From Blastocladiella britannica (Eukaryota > Blastocladiomycota > Blastocladiomycetes > Blastocladiales > Blastocladiaceae): 47,189 nt of DNA. The first letter of the stretch is position 1; every line of letters starts with the position of its first letter. This document shows positions 21,872-33,200 of this stretch, piece after piece. A model generated the notes under the pieces. That model saw nothing but the letters and a program-made list of their open reading frames with translations. It was not told the DNA's origin and searched no databases. The translations under genes were made by a program, and so were the position numbers. The stretch lies in NCBI GenBank assembly GCA_025349905.2, contig MU624581.1, forward strand, positions 1 to 47,189, in the 5' to 3' direction.

Positions 21872-22189
21872 TGTCTATACTTTCTATGATTGCCTAACTG
21901 GCAAATAAGAGCACGCTCAAAGAGGTCCTACTGGGCGGGAAGGCACCATTTCAAGGAAGAATTTGATGTGGCGACGGCCGCCGCGAATGTACGGTTTGCT
22001 TGTTGGTTTTGGATGTTTCACCTGCGAACAAGATCCGGGTGCGGCTTGCGCTAAGACAACGAACGACCCCCCCTATTTTCAACTTTGAGTGTGACTGCTC
22101 TGCTTGCTGCGGCAATGGCAAAGACAGGCCATAGTTGGGAACTTGTCTCACACACGCTCTGCTCTGTGATCTCAAAACTTCAAATAATC
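21872..22189. promoter_or_regulatory. 318-bp divergent intergenic region, phoD / small GPI gene
   Basis: No gene is recognised. The region holds the two 5' flanks. A C-run sits at about 22068-22074. No TATA box, repeat or RNA gene is evident. Confidence 0.4.
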
Positions 22190-22544
22190 ATGATCCGCTC
22201 GACCCCTTCAACGATCCTGGCGCTGCTGGCGCTGATGCTCGTGGCCCTCGCGCTCCAGGCGCAGGCGCAATCGAGCACCACCGCGTCGAAAAGCACCACC
22301 ATCGGTTCGTTTCCCTCTTATTCAATATTTAACTCATTTGTCCCAAGTGAATCCTTTACCAAAATAAGGCCCGTTCTCAACAGTGATCGTCACGACCACG
22401 GCTACGGCCACGGCCACGACCAAGGTCACATCTACCGTGACGGCGACCAAGACTGCCCACAATCACGCCGTGGGTGCGTCTGGCCGGGATCACCTTCCTG
22501 CCGCTCTCGCCCTGGCCGCTGCCGCCGCTCTGGCAAACGTGTAA
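22190..22544 (+). CDS. small Thr-rich secreted protein, predicted GPI-anchored
   Basis: Exons 22190-22304 and 22384-22544 join in frame to 91 aa. A clear signal peptide (ILALLALMLVALALQAQA) is followed by a short Ser/Thr-rich mature part made of TATATATTK-type repeats. It ends in an Ala/Leu hydrophobic tail (LPAALALAAAAALANV) with small residues just before it, the layout of a GPI attachment signal. There are no cysteines and no known domain. It is probably a tiny O-glycosylated wall or surface protein. The intron donor is GTTCGT. It converges on the large oxidoreductase with 49 bp between stops. The family is not recognised and the call rests on composition. Confidence 0.65.
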
Positions 22545-22593
22545 CCCCTTTGATCGTATTGATTGACAAGATATGAATATATTACATTTATTT

Positions 22594-25500
22594 TCAGCCG
22601 CGGGTCCGTGACATGGACTCGCTCGGCAAAAAGAACCACTGTGGTTCGTTGCTGCGGGGATCGGCGCGCACGGGCATAGGCGGCAAGCACGCGGCATATG
22701 CATCCGCTGACATGTACGGATCGCTTTCATCGCCGCCGCCATTGTAGGTGGCCGTGGCATCGTCCTCTTGCTCGGACTGGCGGTCGCCTCCGAACCGGCC
22801 AGGATTGGACGGGAGAGAGGAGCCAAACAGACCATTAGAATCGACCGACTGTGCTAGGATCGGGTAGTAGCCAGGAATGCTGCCGGCGGGTTGCGATGCC
22901 GTGAATGGCTGCGGTGCTGCCGTGTCACCATAATTGCTGGAATTGTTTCGTTGGCCACCACCATTGCCACCAAGGACAGTGGCCGGCGGATCGGACGTCA
23001 CGGGCGTAGACAACGTCGATTTGGTGGTCATCGAGAACTTGATGGCCTTCCACTGCCAGTGTGGGTTGACGAGGTACGAGTGCGCCGGAAGGGTAATCAC
23101 GTCCTCTTCGGGCACACCGAGATCCGTCAGCAGGGAATACGTCACGTTCTAATGTGGTGCATTCCAGTCAATACATGAACAAATAGATGAAAAACAAGGA
23201 ACGAACCATAAACTTTTCCGGGCCGCAGAGAAGAATCTTTTGCGGGCGCCCATTCTGACCCTGGCGAATCCAGTCCTTGTCGGCAAGCAGCCGCTCGAGG
23301 AACGGGCCATCGACGCGCCCCCCACGGCGATCAAACCCGCGGACACCACCGGCAACCAGCGGTTCGGGTTCCTCGCGCGTGAGCAGGTACCGCAGCTCGA
23401 CTTGGTCGGGATAGGCCGCGTGCACGAGCTCAAGTGTCTCGGACCCAATCAGCGACGCCATGTTATGCGCGGCATTGACCACCGTCAGCCGCGGTTTGCG
23501 TCCAATCCACGGCGTGAGCTTGGACAGGTGAATCATACCGTCAATGCCCGTGTCGGCGTTGCGCGCAAACACCCAGCCGTTCTGCAGCGGGTGCCGAATA
23601 AACACCTTGTCGTTCAAGTGCACCGCCAGCTCGTTGGCCTTGATGGGCACGTTGGCCGCGCGCGGCCGGAGCGAGAACGTCGTTTGCAAAAAGTACCACG
23701 AGATCAGCTGCAGGTGCGGCGTCATCCCCGAGCCCACGCCGACACAGAGTAACTCGTCCCAGCATCCGTTTTGCATGGGTAGCGGCCGCTCGACGTTGAT
23801 CAAGGGGCTGCCAAACGGTCCACGAATCTTGTACTGCATCTGCCCGGGCTTGTTCCGCCGGAACTCGGTAGAAAAGAGACCATCGTTAATGCACTTGACG
23901 ACCACCTCGAATGCTGCCATGTTTCCTATTGAAATTAAATATGGATGTGAATAGGGTGCCGAATTGGCCAAGTACAAGTGTTGCAACATACCAGAACACG
24001 GAGTATAGTAGCGCGAAGTGTACTTGCCGCGAATGCGCATTTGAATCTCGACCGCTTGGCCTGGGAACAGAAAGAGGGGATCTGTTGTTATCGTTCATTG
24101 GTTTAGTCCAACGTTGCTCAAAAAAAAAAAAAGACACGGACCTTCCTCGTACAACTCGTTGGGGAACAAGAGGCAAAACTTGAGGCGGTACACCTCGGCC
24201 TCGGCCGTCGGCCCCGACAAGAGCTCCTTGGCAGTCAGTGCGTAGCGGCGGTATTCCTCCTTGACAAAGCGGTTCTGGCCCGCGACGTCGAGCTTGGCGA
24301 CCACCAGCGTCTTGAGCTTTTCCACCGCTCCGTCCGAGTGGAAATGCTGGTTCCGTGCGGCAATGATTTTGTGCCAGTCCTCTTGCAAAATGCGCGGATC
24401 GGCCTCCACGTCGCGGTTCCCGATCCCCGCCAGATCCGAGATCATCGACTTGCGGTTGGCGCTGCCGGTGGACAGGCCGACGCCGAGCTCGTCACCGGAC
24501 CGGTTCCGACCGTGCCGAGGCCGCGGTAGGGACCCGTGCTGCGGGGCAATCGCCGACGTCCGAACCTGGGGCATGTCGGTCAGCATCATGCTCGGATCGG
24601 CACCACTGCGACGACGGCGCATCGACGGTACGGCCGGGCGGTTCGCCGCTGCCGACTCTCTGGCATTGGGTAGCGAGACCCATGGGTTAAAGAGGTCCTC
24701 GTCGTACTTGGAGTTGTTGAAAAAGTCGGACGTGATGCTATTCAAGATGTTTTGAGTGAGTTCTTTTGACACGTCGAGACCAAAAAGTTAAAAAAAAACG
24801 TACTCGGTACCAAAGGACGAATACAGTACGGCCTGGCCTCCGGGGTGGCTAAACACCCACTGGTCAAGAGAAAACACGAGCCCGTTCCCGACCACCCACC
24901 GCTTACCCTCAATGACCTGCTGGTCAATGTCGCTCCAAGTCACAATCGGCAAATCGTCGGTCTTGACCACAATGATTTCGGCCGCGACTTGGCGCGTGTT
25001 GGCCTTTTGCGTGCCGTTGACCCCAACTGCACGTGTCAGGGTATCAGTGGACCCAATGGCGCGGACGCCGCGGTTGGCGGTGCTGCTCAGAATGCGCCGG
25101 GCCTCCATGATTCCGAAAAACGCGACCCAGAACGAGCCCAGAACAAAGTAGGCGATCCACCACGGCGAGCCAAAGCTGCCCGGTGTCGACACGGGATAGA
25201 CAACGTGCAGGCCCAGGGGAATGTTGACCAGGGCGGCGGCAAGGACAAAGCGGCCGAGATTGTTGTGGATCAACTTGATATAGGGGATGAAAGAATGCGT
25301 GCCGCCGACCAGCATGCGCCGCAAATTTCCAAACCCAAACAGAAGCTGGATCAGCACCAGGGTGTAGAGAATGATGCCGACGATCGAGTGTGCGCTATGG
25401 CCAGTCACAGTGACGGAAATCGAAAATCCGCCAGCGACAATGACGGCAATACCGCCAATCACTTGCAACGCGACGTGCCAGATCAACCATCCTTCGCGAG

Positions 25501-27997
25501 TTCGGGCATAGCGAGAAATCGACACTGCCGACGGGAAGATGAGGCCAAACGCGGGGAGCATGAGTATGGCGTGCACCAGCAAGGGCCCCACGAGCTGCTC
25601 GACATCCTCGAGCGAGCCTTGGCCGACCGTTCCCTCATTGGTGAAAAAGTTGATGGTGCCCGCGCCGCGATTGGAGCCGTGGAACGTGATTTGCGACGAG
25701 CCAGAGACGGTAAATGAGAAAATCATGGGCTGGGTCCCGGAGCTGACCAGCTTCTCGCGCCCGTTCCCCGGCTGGACGGGACGGGTAAACTCGATCTGGA
25801 ATCCGTTCGTCGGATCTTTACCAAAGACTTTGGAGCTGAGGACGGTGATGGGTGAAGGGCCGGCCCGGGATTGAGAAGCAGGCACGGGCCGCTCGTACCG
25901 CCCCGTGGGCTTGAGCTCGGACACGGTGACGGCGCCGGCCACATTGCGCACGAGATACATTTCCGTCGCGGTAAGCATGCTGCCCCCACCCAGCCCAAAC
26001 GCACAAAAACCGGCGTAGGCGCACTGGACAATCATGTGAAGCGTGTCGCCCGCCTCAATTGACCACGCCACCCTGTATCCAGGAGCAAACTGGCGCACAT
26101 GCGTCATGCCCGGCGGCAAGACGTCGATGCCGCCAAGGGTGGTCTCGGACCCCTGTGGGGTGATCTGCCAGATGTTGGCAGGGAGAGCGTCAACCGGCAT
26201 GGCCGCGTTGCGCACAATCACGTCCCGGAGCGACGTGGCGCGAATCTCGGCCAGGTGCGCTTCATCCAGCACGCCTGGACTTTCAAACCAGAAACGGTCG
26301 CCGTCGCGCGTCGCCTTGAACTGGGCACCGACCGATTTTGTAAACATCGGGCCGAGGTTGGTGCCGAGAATGTCGCGGGGCTCGAGCAAACCGCCAATGA
26401 GCGCGTCCACGTCATTAACAGACGGGTACGCGGCAGCGAGCGCGCTTGCAAACTGGGGCGAAATATCCGAAAACGTCTTTGGCGCCGAGAACCCAAGGGC
26501 CTGGCGCACCTCGCCGTACCGAGGAATCAAATAGTCGCGCGCGCGGAACAGGTCAAAGACAAACCCATCGAGCCCGCCGAGCTGCGGGCCAAAGATCATG
26601 GAGCGCATCGGCTCAGAGTAGTAAATATCCATCTCGTTCTGCACTTGCGTTGCGAGCCCAATGAACATGGGCTCGATGCCCTGGGCGCTCACCAGCTCGG
26701 TGCGGAAGAAGTTGGCCGCCATGTCCACCTTGACGGACTGGTTGTTGGGCGTCACGTAGCTCAGGAGCGAGGGGATTTCGCTGTGGCCAAATCGGTACGA
26801 GACGGCCGTGAAAAAAGAGTCCATTTCGGGCCGCACATTCGGGTCGTATTTGAGGTAAGGGTCGATCGGGGCGCCAAGCAGCAGTGGCTATGTATCAATT
26901 TTTTAAGGAGTGAGTTTTGTCTGTCTCTGTAAAATGTAATTACACGCACAAGGTACTCGTAGTACGTAACGTGCTGAATGATGGCAATGACGTGCTGGCG
27001 CGCGCGCTGAAAGATGCTGTCGTCCGAGGCGCCGGAATTTGCTGGGTCCTTTTTCAACGCGGCGGCATAGCGGTTGTGTTCGCGGATAAAGAGCGTAAAG
27101 AGCGACTGCGAGTAAGGGGATGTGTTTCCGACAATGGCGCCAAAGGAGAATAGGGTGCCTCGGTTGCTCGTGGTGCGAGTCTGCGATGTGTTGGTTCCTG
27201 TAGGGTTCTGTCCGTCCACCAATCCTGTTAGGTGACTTTAACTCTGTGGAGAATATCAAAAAGACATACTTCGGTGACAGTCTGGGGCATGGGACCCACG
27301 CTCGTGCTGTCAGTCTTGAGGAAGGGACCACTGCGAAGAGCCGCGGCCTGCGCGTCTGATTGGCCATAGATCTATACATATGCACTTCGTTGGTCTCATT
27401 GCCTTGGCCCACAAGAAACGATTTCGGGACGTACATGCGATCCATCGATAAAGTGAGTCTGGACATTGACCGAGAGTCGCTGTGCACTGGACAGGGAGCT
27501 ATTTACAACTGCCGCGCTGTACATATAATCTCATTTTGTTGGTAAGCACTTGCCCAGAAAAAGACAACTTGACGACAATAGTACCGAGTAAAAGACATGT
27601 TGAATCCAGGTGGAAGAAATTGGTCATTGTCGGGAACCGTCACGGAATACGTATCGCCGGGCACGCGAGAGGAAACCACATGGGCCGTGTCGTGAATGAA
27701 AAACTCGCCCCAGAACGTGTGCAATACCGTTAGCTGCCGGGCATTCGGAATGTCGCCGGTGGATCGGACCACGGTGTTGGAAACGGTGCGCAGATTAGCC
27801 AACTCGCTGCCATTAAAGGCACGCGCCGTCGGCACCTGCGCGCGCAGGTACGCCGTGTTGACCATGCCCCATGTCATATGAGCGACGTTGTTGCCCGAGC
27901 CGTCAAAGGAGCGATATTCGCCAGGAGCCACTGCTTGTCCGTAGACGGTCGCTACGGCAGCCAGGCCCAGGATCGCCAGGAGCATCGTTGTCTGCAT
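22594..27997 (-). CDS. DUOX-type peroxidase-DOMON-b561-cyt b5-reductase fusion
   Basis: Nine exons (27997-27585, 27516-27435, 27371-27270, 27207-26950, 26887-24811, 24762-24142, 24060-23992, 23925-23207, 23148-22594) keep frame throughout: 1631 aa. Domains by approximate residue: signal peptide 1-20. DUOX-like animal haem peroxidase 21-512, with distal His102 (WGEFFIHD), FIDGSHIYG, REHNR and proximal His320 (YRFGHSE). DOMON 550-700. Cytochrome b561 720-880 with several candidate haem His (TGHSAH, KLIHNN). Cytochrome b5 with HPGG (966-969) and, after a ~150-residue insertion, HFHS (1117-1120). Reductase FAD motif RYYTPCS (1201-1207), IRGPFG, and NAD motif GVGSGMTP. An SH3-like domain (1300-1346) lies inside the NAD lobe. 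The tail is disordered. Inferred role: cytosolic NAD(P)H electrons cross the membrane via b5 and b561 to an extracellular DOMON/peroxidase. Oddity: Val225 stands where active peroxidases have the catalytic Arg. The exon 5/6 junction is the least certain. Confidence 0.85.
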
Positions 27998-28293
27998 TCT
28001 TTTTTTTTGCATTTTGCGTTTTGGCTGTGCAATATAGCTCGCGGTAGTGGGCGCTATGTCAAACCAGAACCGGCCCAGCGGCTGCTTTATAAATTGAGTT
28101 AGGTTTGAACGACTTGAAGGAGCGCGAGCGTCGTCGTCGTCGTATGTGGTCGTCGAAGGAAATAATTGAATGGTCGGTGTTCGAGTATTTTTAGGGGACA
28201 AATTCATTGAATCCAATCTTCAGGTGGCGCTTCCGATATTTGACAACTCCCTGCGCAAAAAAAAACATAGACAGCGATCAAAAAAAAAAAATT
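27998..28293. promoter_or_regulatory. upstream region of the oxidoreductase gene
   Basis: 296 bp separate this start from the next stop on the same strand. A TATA-like TTTATAAA (about 28086-28093) lies roughly 90 bp upstream of the ATG on the minus strand. A GTC repeat-like stretch (CGTCGTCGTCGTCG) occurs at about 28131-28144. There is no gene. Confidence 0.4.
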
Positions 28294-28846
28294 TCAAAGA
28301 GCCAACAGCGCAACAAACATCGCGGCAACCACCGCCAAGCTGAGGGCCGCACTGTGTGCCAAGACCGAGACCGCGGCGGATTCTTGCGCTGCAGCGCTAC
28401 CATTCGCCTCACTTGGCGACACGCGATCCGGGGATTGCGTTGCCTTTGCGTCCGACGCCGAGGAATTGCCTGTGTGCGTTGGAACGACTGCTGGATTTTC
28501 ATGTGTCAGTTCCCCATTTCAGTCTTTTTTTTTTTGTTAAAAACAACATGCCGCTACTAGAGGCGACCGTGGATGGGATCAATGTCACTGGCGCTGGCGA
28601 CGGCGTTGGATCAATCAGGTGCGAACAGCGATCAAAGCACACATTCAAGGCAGCGATATCCATGACGGTTTGCTGGCAGCGGGCGGTGCATTCTTCTGAT
28701 TACCAATGGTGAGCCAATTTGTTTGACTTGACAAAAAGGAGAGCACACATACGAGCAGCAAGCGACGCGTTGAAAGCGACAGTTGGATCGCTTTGAGCAG
28801 CAACTGCAAGTACGTAAGCGAAAAGGGCAAGAAGCGGGGAGTGCAT
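28294..28846 (-). CDS. small secreted twin-CX3C protein, predicted GPI-anchored
   Basis: Exons 28846-28753, 28695-28558 and 28490-28294 join in frame to 142 aa. The signal peptide is LLALFAYVLAVAAQS. The mature N-terminus has exactly four cysteines arranged CX3C-X12-CX3C (CTARC...CFDRC), predicted as a helical hairpin with two disulphides. A Pro/Thr/Ser-rich linker follows, and a hydrophobic C-terminus (LSLAVVAAMFVALLAL) ends at the stop, as in GPI-anchor signals. Twin CX3C is best known from mitochondrial small Tim chaperones, but the signal peptide and tail here argue for a surface protein. The second donor (GTAGCG) is non-ideal. The family is not recognised. Confidence 0.62.
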
Positions 28847-29078
28847 GGTTTGGTTGGGTTTAGCAAGGTAGGGTAAATAAATCTGAAAAACCGTACAGAC
28901 TCGGCCGGGGGCAAGTTGCCCTTTTATTGCCGCGGTTTTTCCGGTTGGGGTCATTAAAAGGAAGTGGAGGTAAGAGCGCCATGTCTCATTTGGGTGGTGT
29001 CCAAGCTCAAGACACGGATCGACGGATCAAAGCACGAAACCGAGCAGGAAATAAAATGCTACTGAGACTGCATTATAA

Positions 29079-30125
29079 TTAGCCCAGAAGCGCCTTGTTC
29101 TTTGCCTTGACGACGGCGTCGATCTTGTCAGTGAAGGTCTTCGTGATTTTTTCAATCTGTGTGTCTCGGTCCGAATTGGCATTGCTGGGTGAGTGATTTG
29201 ACATCCAATTGAGTAAAACTGAAAACCGCACATCCGCACTGACGGCCTTGCGATCGTCCGATGAAATGTTGGGGTGCTTGTCGTTCTTGACCTTGGCGAT
29301 CTCTTCGTGACGAGCATCGCGCACTTTGCCCTTGTACGTCTCGGCCACCTTGTGCACCTGCTTGGCCAGCGTTTCACGAAGGTCTTTGGATGCGCTGTTC
29401 TCCTCGCAAAATCACACCCTTTAGAGGATCACCACAATGAACAAAGTATATAAATAAATACCGAGGAATGGGCACCTTGAGCGTCGTCTTGGACTCGGGC
29501 ATCGGGTTGAGGTTGAGGCTGGCCGATCGAATGGCATTCTCGACTGCTTTAAAGTTCTGTTGATCCCAAACCATTGTCAACACAAGTATCCATATTGGAT
29601 GCGATCCCACATACCTCCTCCTCCGGCACAACGACACGCAGCGAGTGCGCGTCCTTGATGGTCACCTGGGCCACATCGGAAAGGGGCACAATCTCCTTGT
29701 GCAGCTTGACGCGCACCAGGTCCAACAGTGCTATCGAAAACAACAAAAATCAGTCGGTTTGTGCGTGGACACATGTACAATCAACGGGGCGGACTCGGGC
29801 TGGCCTTGGCAACGTCAATTCGCACAAGATCGTCCGAGAGTCGCGAGACAATGGCGGTCATGTTGGACTCGAGCTTATCTGACGACCATTCCCACGGGTC
29901 CATGGAGGAGGCGCTTTCTGCGGCCTTGCCACCTTTACCGCCCTTGGCACCAGCTGGCGATGCCTTTTTGGCGTATCCGCGCGTCCAGGCAGCGGTTACT
30001 ACGGCGGCGAGGACGGGTGCGCCCCGGGCAGCAATTGGACGAGCAAGAAGCAGAGGATGCAACAAGACTGGGCGCGTTGACGTCGTCGTCAGCATCGCGC
30101 GAAAGATACGGCCAGGGGCAGACAT
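29079..30125 (-). CDS. RRF1: mitochondrial ribosome recycling factor
   Basis: RRF with EF-G2 splits post-termination mitoribosomes. The N-terminus is a presequence (Arg/Ala/Leu-rich, RIFRAMLTTTSTRP...), followed by a Lys/Gly linker. The RRF fold begins at WSSDKLESNMTAIVSRLSDD. It continues through ASPTLLDLVRVKL, VPLSDVAQVTIKDAHSLRV, NFKAVENAIRSASLNLNP and LKVPIPR. It ends with the helical arm: ASKDLRETLAKQVHKVAE, RKAVSADVRNANSDR and IEKITKTFTDKIDAVV. Four introns interrupt it, near 29744-29832, 29557-29610, 29405-29461 and 29188-29230. The first uses donor GTCCGC. All RRF blocks are present in order, so it should be functional. It diverges from RCY1 across 170 bp. Confidence 0.9.
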
Positions 30126-30295
30126 GATTTCTTACGTTCTTCGTCTTTTGATTTTCGAAAAGGGACAACGAAACCTTCAACGCATACGAACCTTCAACTC
30201 GCACGGGCAGACGCACGGCGCCCTGGGTCTATTTGCCCATCCATATTATTTTTGTTCGCCAAGCACACGGACGGGAAAAGAAATATAAACGCAAA

Positions 30296-33200
30296 ATGTC
30301 GTTCCTCAGTATCGGCGCCTCGCGCGATCGCCAGGGCACCGCCACCTCTTTTGGCTCGTCGTCCAACTACTCGCGCAATGCCTCGGGCGCGATACCCCCC
30401 AGCGGTGGTGGTGGGACCATCCGCCTCGCCGCCTTCCCGCAGGACGTGACGCTGCGCATCCTGTCGTTTCTGCCGCTCAAATCGGTCGCGCAGCTCGCTG
30501 CCTGCTCTCGCCGCCTGAAAGTCCTGGCTTACAATGACGTGCTGTACGAGCGCAAGCTGCGGGTCTGGTTTTACACTCCTCCGTCGTCGACGGGGAATCC
30601 AACAGTTACTACTGTCGTTCCGGCAACGGCGGCGGCTGGATCGGTCGCCGCCGCCTCGCTAAAACCCCCGCCGCTCGATCCGGAAAACATTCCTCTGCAC
30701 ATTCGCGATGCATGGGCCCGTGCCGCGCCGGCCATCGCGCGCTTGAATGCCACCGACGTCTCGGCTGCTATGCCGTCGTTCATGAATATGAGCACCGGCA
30801 GCTCGAGCATTGGCGGTGGAGGTGTCGGCACGAGTGCTCGCACCGCCTTTCGCCACGTGCACGCGTTTCTGTGGCCGCTATACCGCGCATTCCGCGCTGG
30901 CCCGACCGCCGGTGCAGCCAAAATCTTGGAATATCCCGATCCCGTGGACCAGACCATGTACTTTTCGCTTGCCAAGACCTTTGGTAAGGCGGCGCTGGTG
31001 GACGACTTCAAGGCAGTTCGTTTTTTTTTTTTTTCTTCCGACTGCGTACTTGCAGCCGATCCAACAACTGACTTGCCTTCAATATTTTCAGATCAATGCC
31101 AATATCCAATCCGGTATCCAGGTGCTCGAGTCGCAGCTGCTCTCGGCATTCGATCGCCACTACGATGCCAACAACATCCAGGGCATGCAACTCCTTGCAA
31201 AGTGCCTGTTTTTTCTGACGGGCGGCGACTCGTGTGTGCAAATGTTCATTTACAAGTCGCCCATCTTTTTCGACCATGTCAAGGACGTGACGGAAAACTT
31301 TCGCGTGCTCTCGGTCGTGCAGCCTGCTCCCAAACGCGCAAACGCGAGCGCACCCACCAGCGCAACGCCATCCACTGCTGACTCGGCCATCACCTCTCCC
31401 GGTGGTGCGGCAGCGAGCGCACCTCTGGGTATGCTCATGTCGGCCGACTCTCAACAGCAACCGGGATCGCCAGGGTCAGCCACCACCACTCCTTTGCAGC
31501 GGTACCTTGACACGGTCTCTGCGACCTTGGAGACGCAGCTGCCACTAATCCGCACCGTGTTCCCGCACCCGTCGCCGTCGCAGTACGCGTTCGTCAACAA
31601 GGTCTTTGACGAGTGCATCTTGGATTACCTGACGCGTCTGCTGCGTGAAGCCGAGAAGCGCGATTTGGCTGTATTTCTCGCGTCGCTAACGCACATGTTT
31701 GAGCACTGCTCGGCGCTGCTGCGCGACCTCGCCGACCACCACGCGCTCGATGCCACGCGTCTGGAGGAAATGCTGCACAGCGTGCTCAAGCCGTTCACGG
31801 GCGAGCAGTACATGGAGCGCGAGGTGGCGTACCTTCGATCCGAGTACGCGCGGGCGCTGGACGCGTGGAGTACCGGCATTGCGTCGCGCCGGGCCGCTTG
31901 GGCTGCGCGCGCATCGCGCGGTGAAAACGTCAAGATCGCGGTCCCTGATCCCAACTTGGGCCGCCGAGTGCTTTCGGGTGTCAAGTCAGCGTTGCTGACC
32001 CCACAGGCGCTCGTGCAGCGCGTCGTTTTCCGCCAGGGGGACAAGTACGCGCCGACGCTAGCACTCACGGGCTCTCCGCCGGCCAGCCCGACATCGGCCG
32101 AAGGGCCCGGAAGCGGTTTTGGACCCGGGTCGCCCGGAGGTGGTGTGGTATCGCCTGACGGCACGCGCCAGGATGGGTTTGACCAGCTGGATTCGTTGCT
32201 GAGTGTGGATCTGGTCATGGCCATGATTGCGCAAAACAAGGTCAGTCTGAAGCGTTGCGTGGTCATGATGAAGCGTTCTGGCGATGTGTATGTTTTATTT
32301 ACTATTTATTTGTACGTCGCGATTTCTCACCAATGCCTGTACTTTTGTGCAGCAAAAAACACGTCGAGCGGCTCTTTGCGATCCTTGCCCAAACTGCAGG
32401 CGAGAAGCACATCCGGCCATCCTTTAACATGTACCTATCTTGTTGAACAATCGTTGGAAGTGCCAATTTTGCTGACGCATTGATGAACTGAATCCAGCGC
32501 AACAGAGCGGCTCTCATCCTATAAGGCGTCCGAGGATTTGGAAGTGCTGCCGCTGATTCAGTTCTTTGCCATGATCCAAGTGGTGGACGTGCTCTTGCAA
32601 ATGGTCCACCTCTATTTTACCGAGGAGCTGGTTTGTATTTTTCCTTTCATTTATGGAGGCAGAGTCTCTGAACATTTAAATTACAGGCCAACTACGTGAA
32701 TCTCAACGATTTCTTGAGCGACTCGATCCAAGAAAAGAAAAAGTTTGAAGCGCTCATTGACGACAGTGTTGCCAGCGGCCTCGACCGTGCGATGCTGACG
32801 CTCATGTCCCAGACTGAGTTTCTGCTGTTCACGGAACAACACCCGACCGATTTCGAGCCACCAGAGGATATCATGACCGACACCCGGCCCACCGACGCGT
32901 GTCGGATGTCGGTCGCATGCTTGGAGAAGCACATTGAGATGCTTCGGGCCTGCGCCGAAAAGAACATTCTGAACGTGTTCTTGGCCGAGGTTGGGTCGCG
33001 GTTCTTTACTGTCTTGTCCAAGCATATCAAGCGGCAGCGAATCTCAGTCGTGGGCGGGTTCCGGCTCATGTGGTTTGTTTTTTTCTCCTTTTTCTTTTAT
33101 GGCCCATGCATTGACAACACCAAAAATATAACAGCGATGTCAACTCCTACTATGCGTGGTCCGAGTCGCTGCGCAACCCAGAAGTGATCCGCATGTTCAA

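Noticed and set aside
21964..22085. possible tRNA or snRNA between phoD and the GPI gene
   Set aside because: I looked for A/B-box and cloverleaf patterns and found none. No RNA gene could be supported anywhere in the window by eye.
26761..27222. separate gene starting within the peroxidase region
   Set aside because: The frame is exon 4 of the oxidoreductase. Splice junctions on both sides restore continuous haem-peroxidase motifs.
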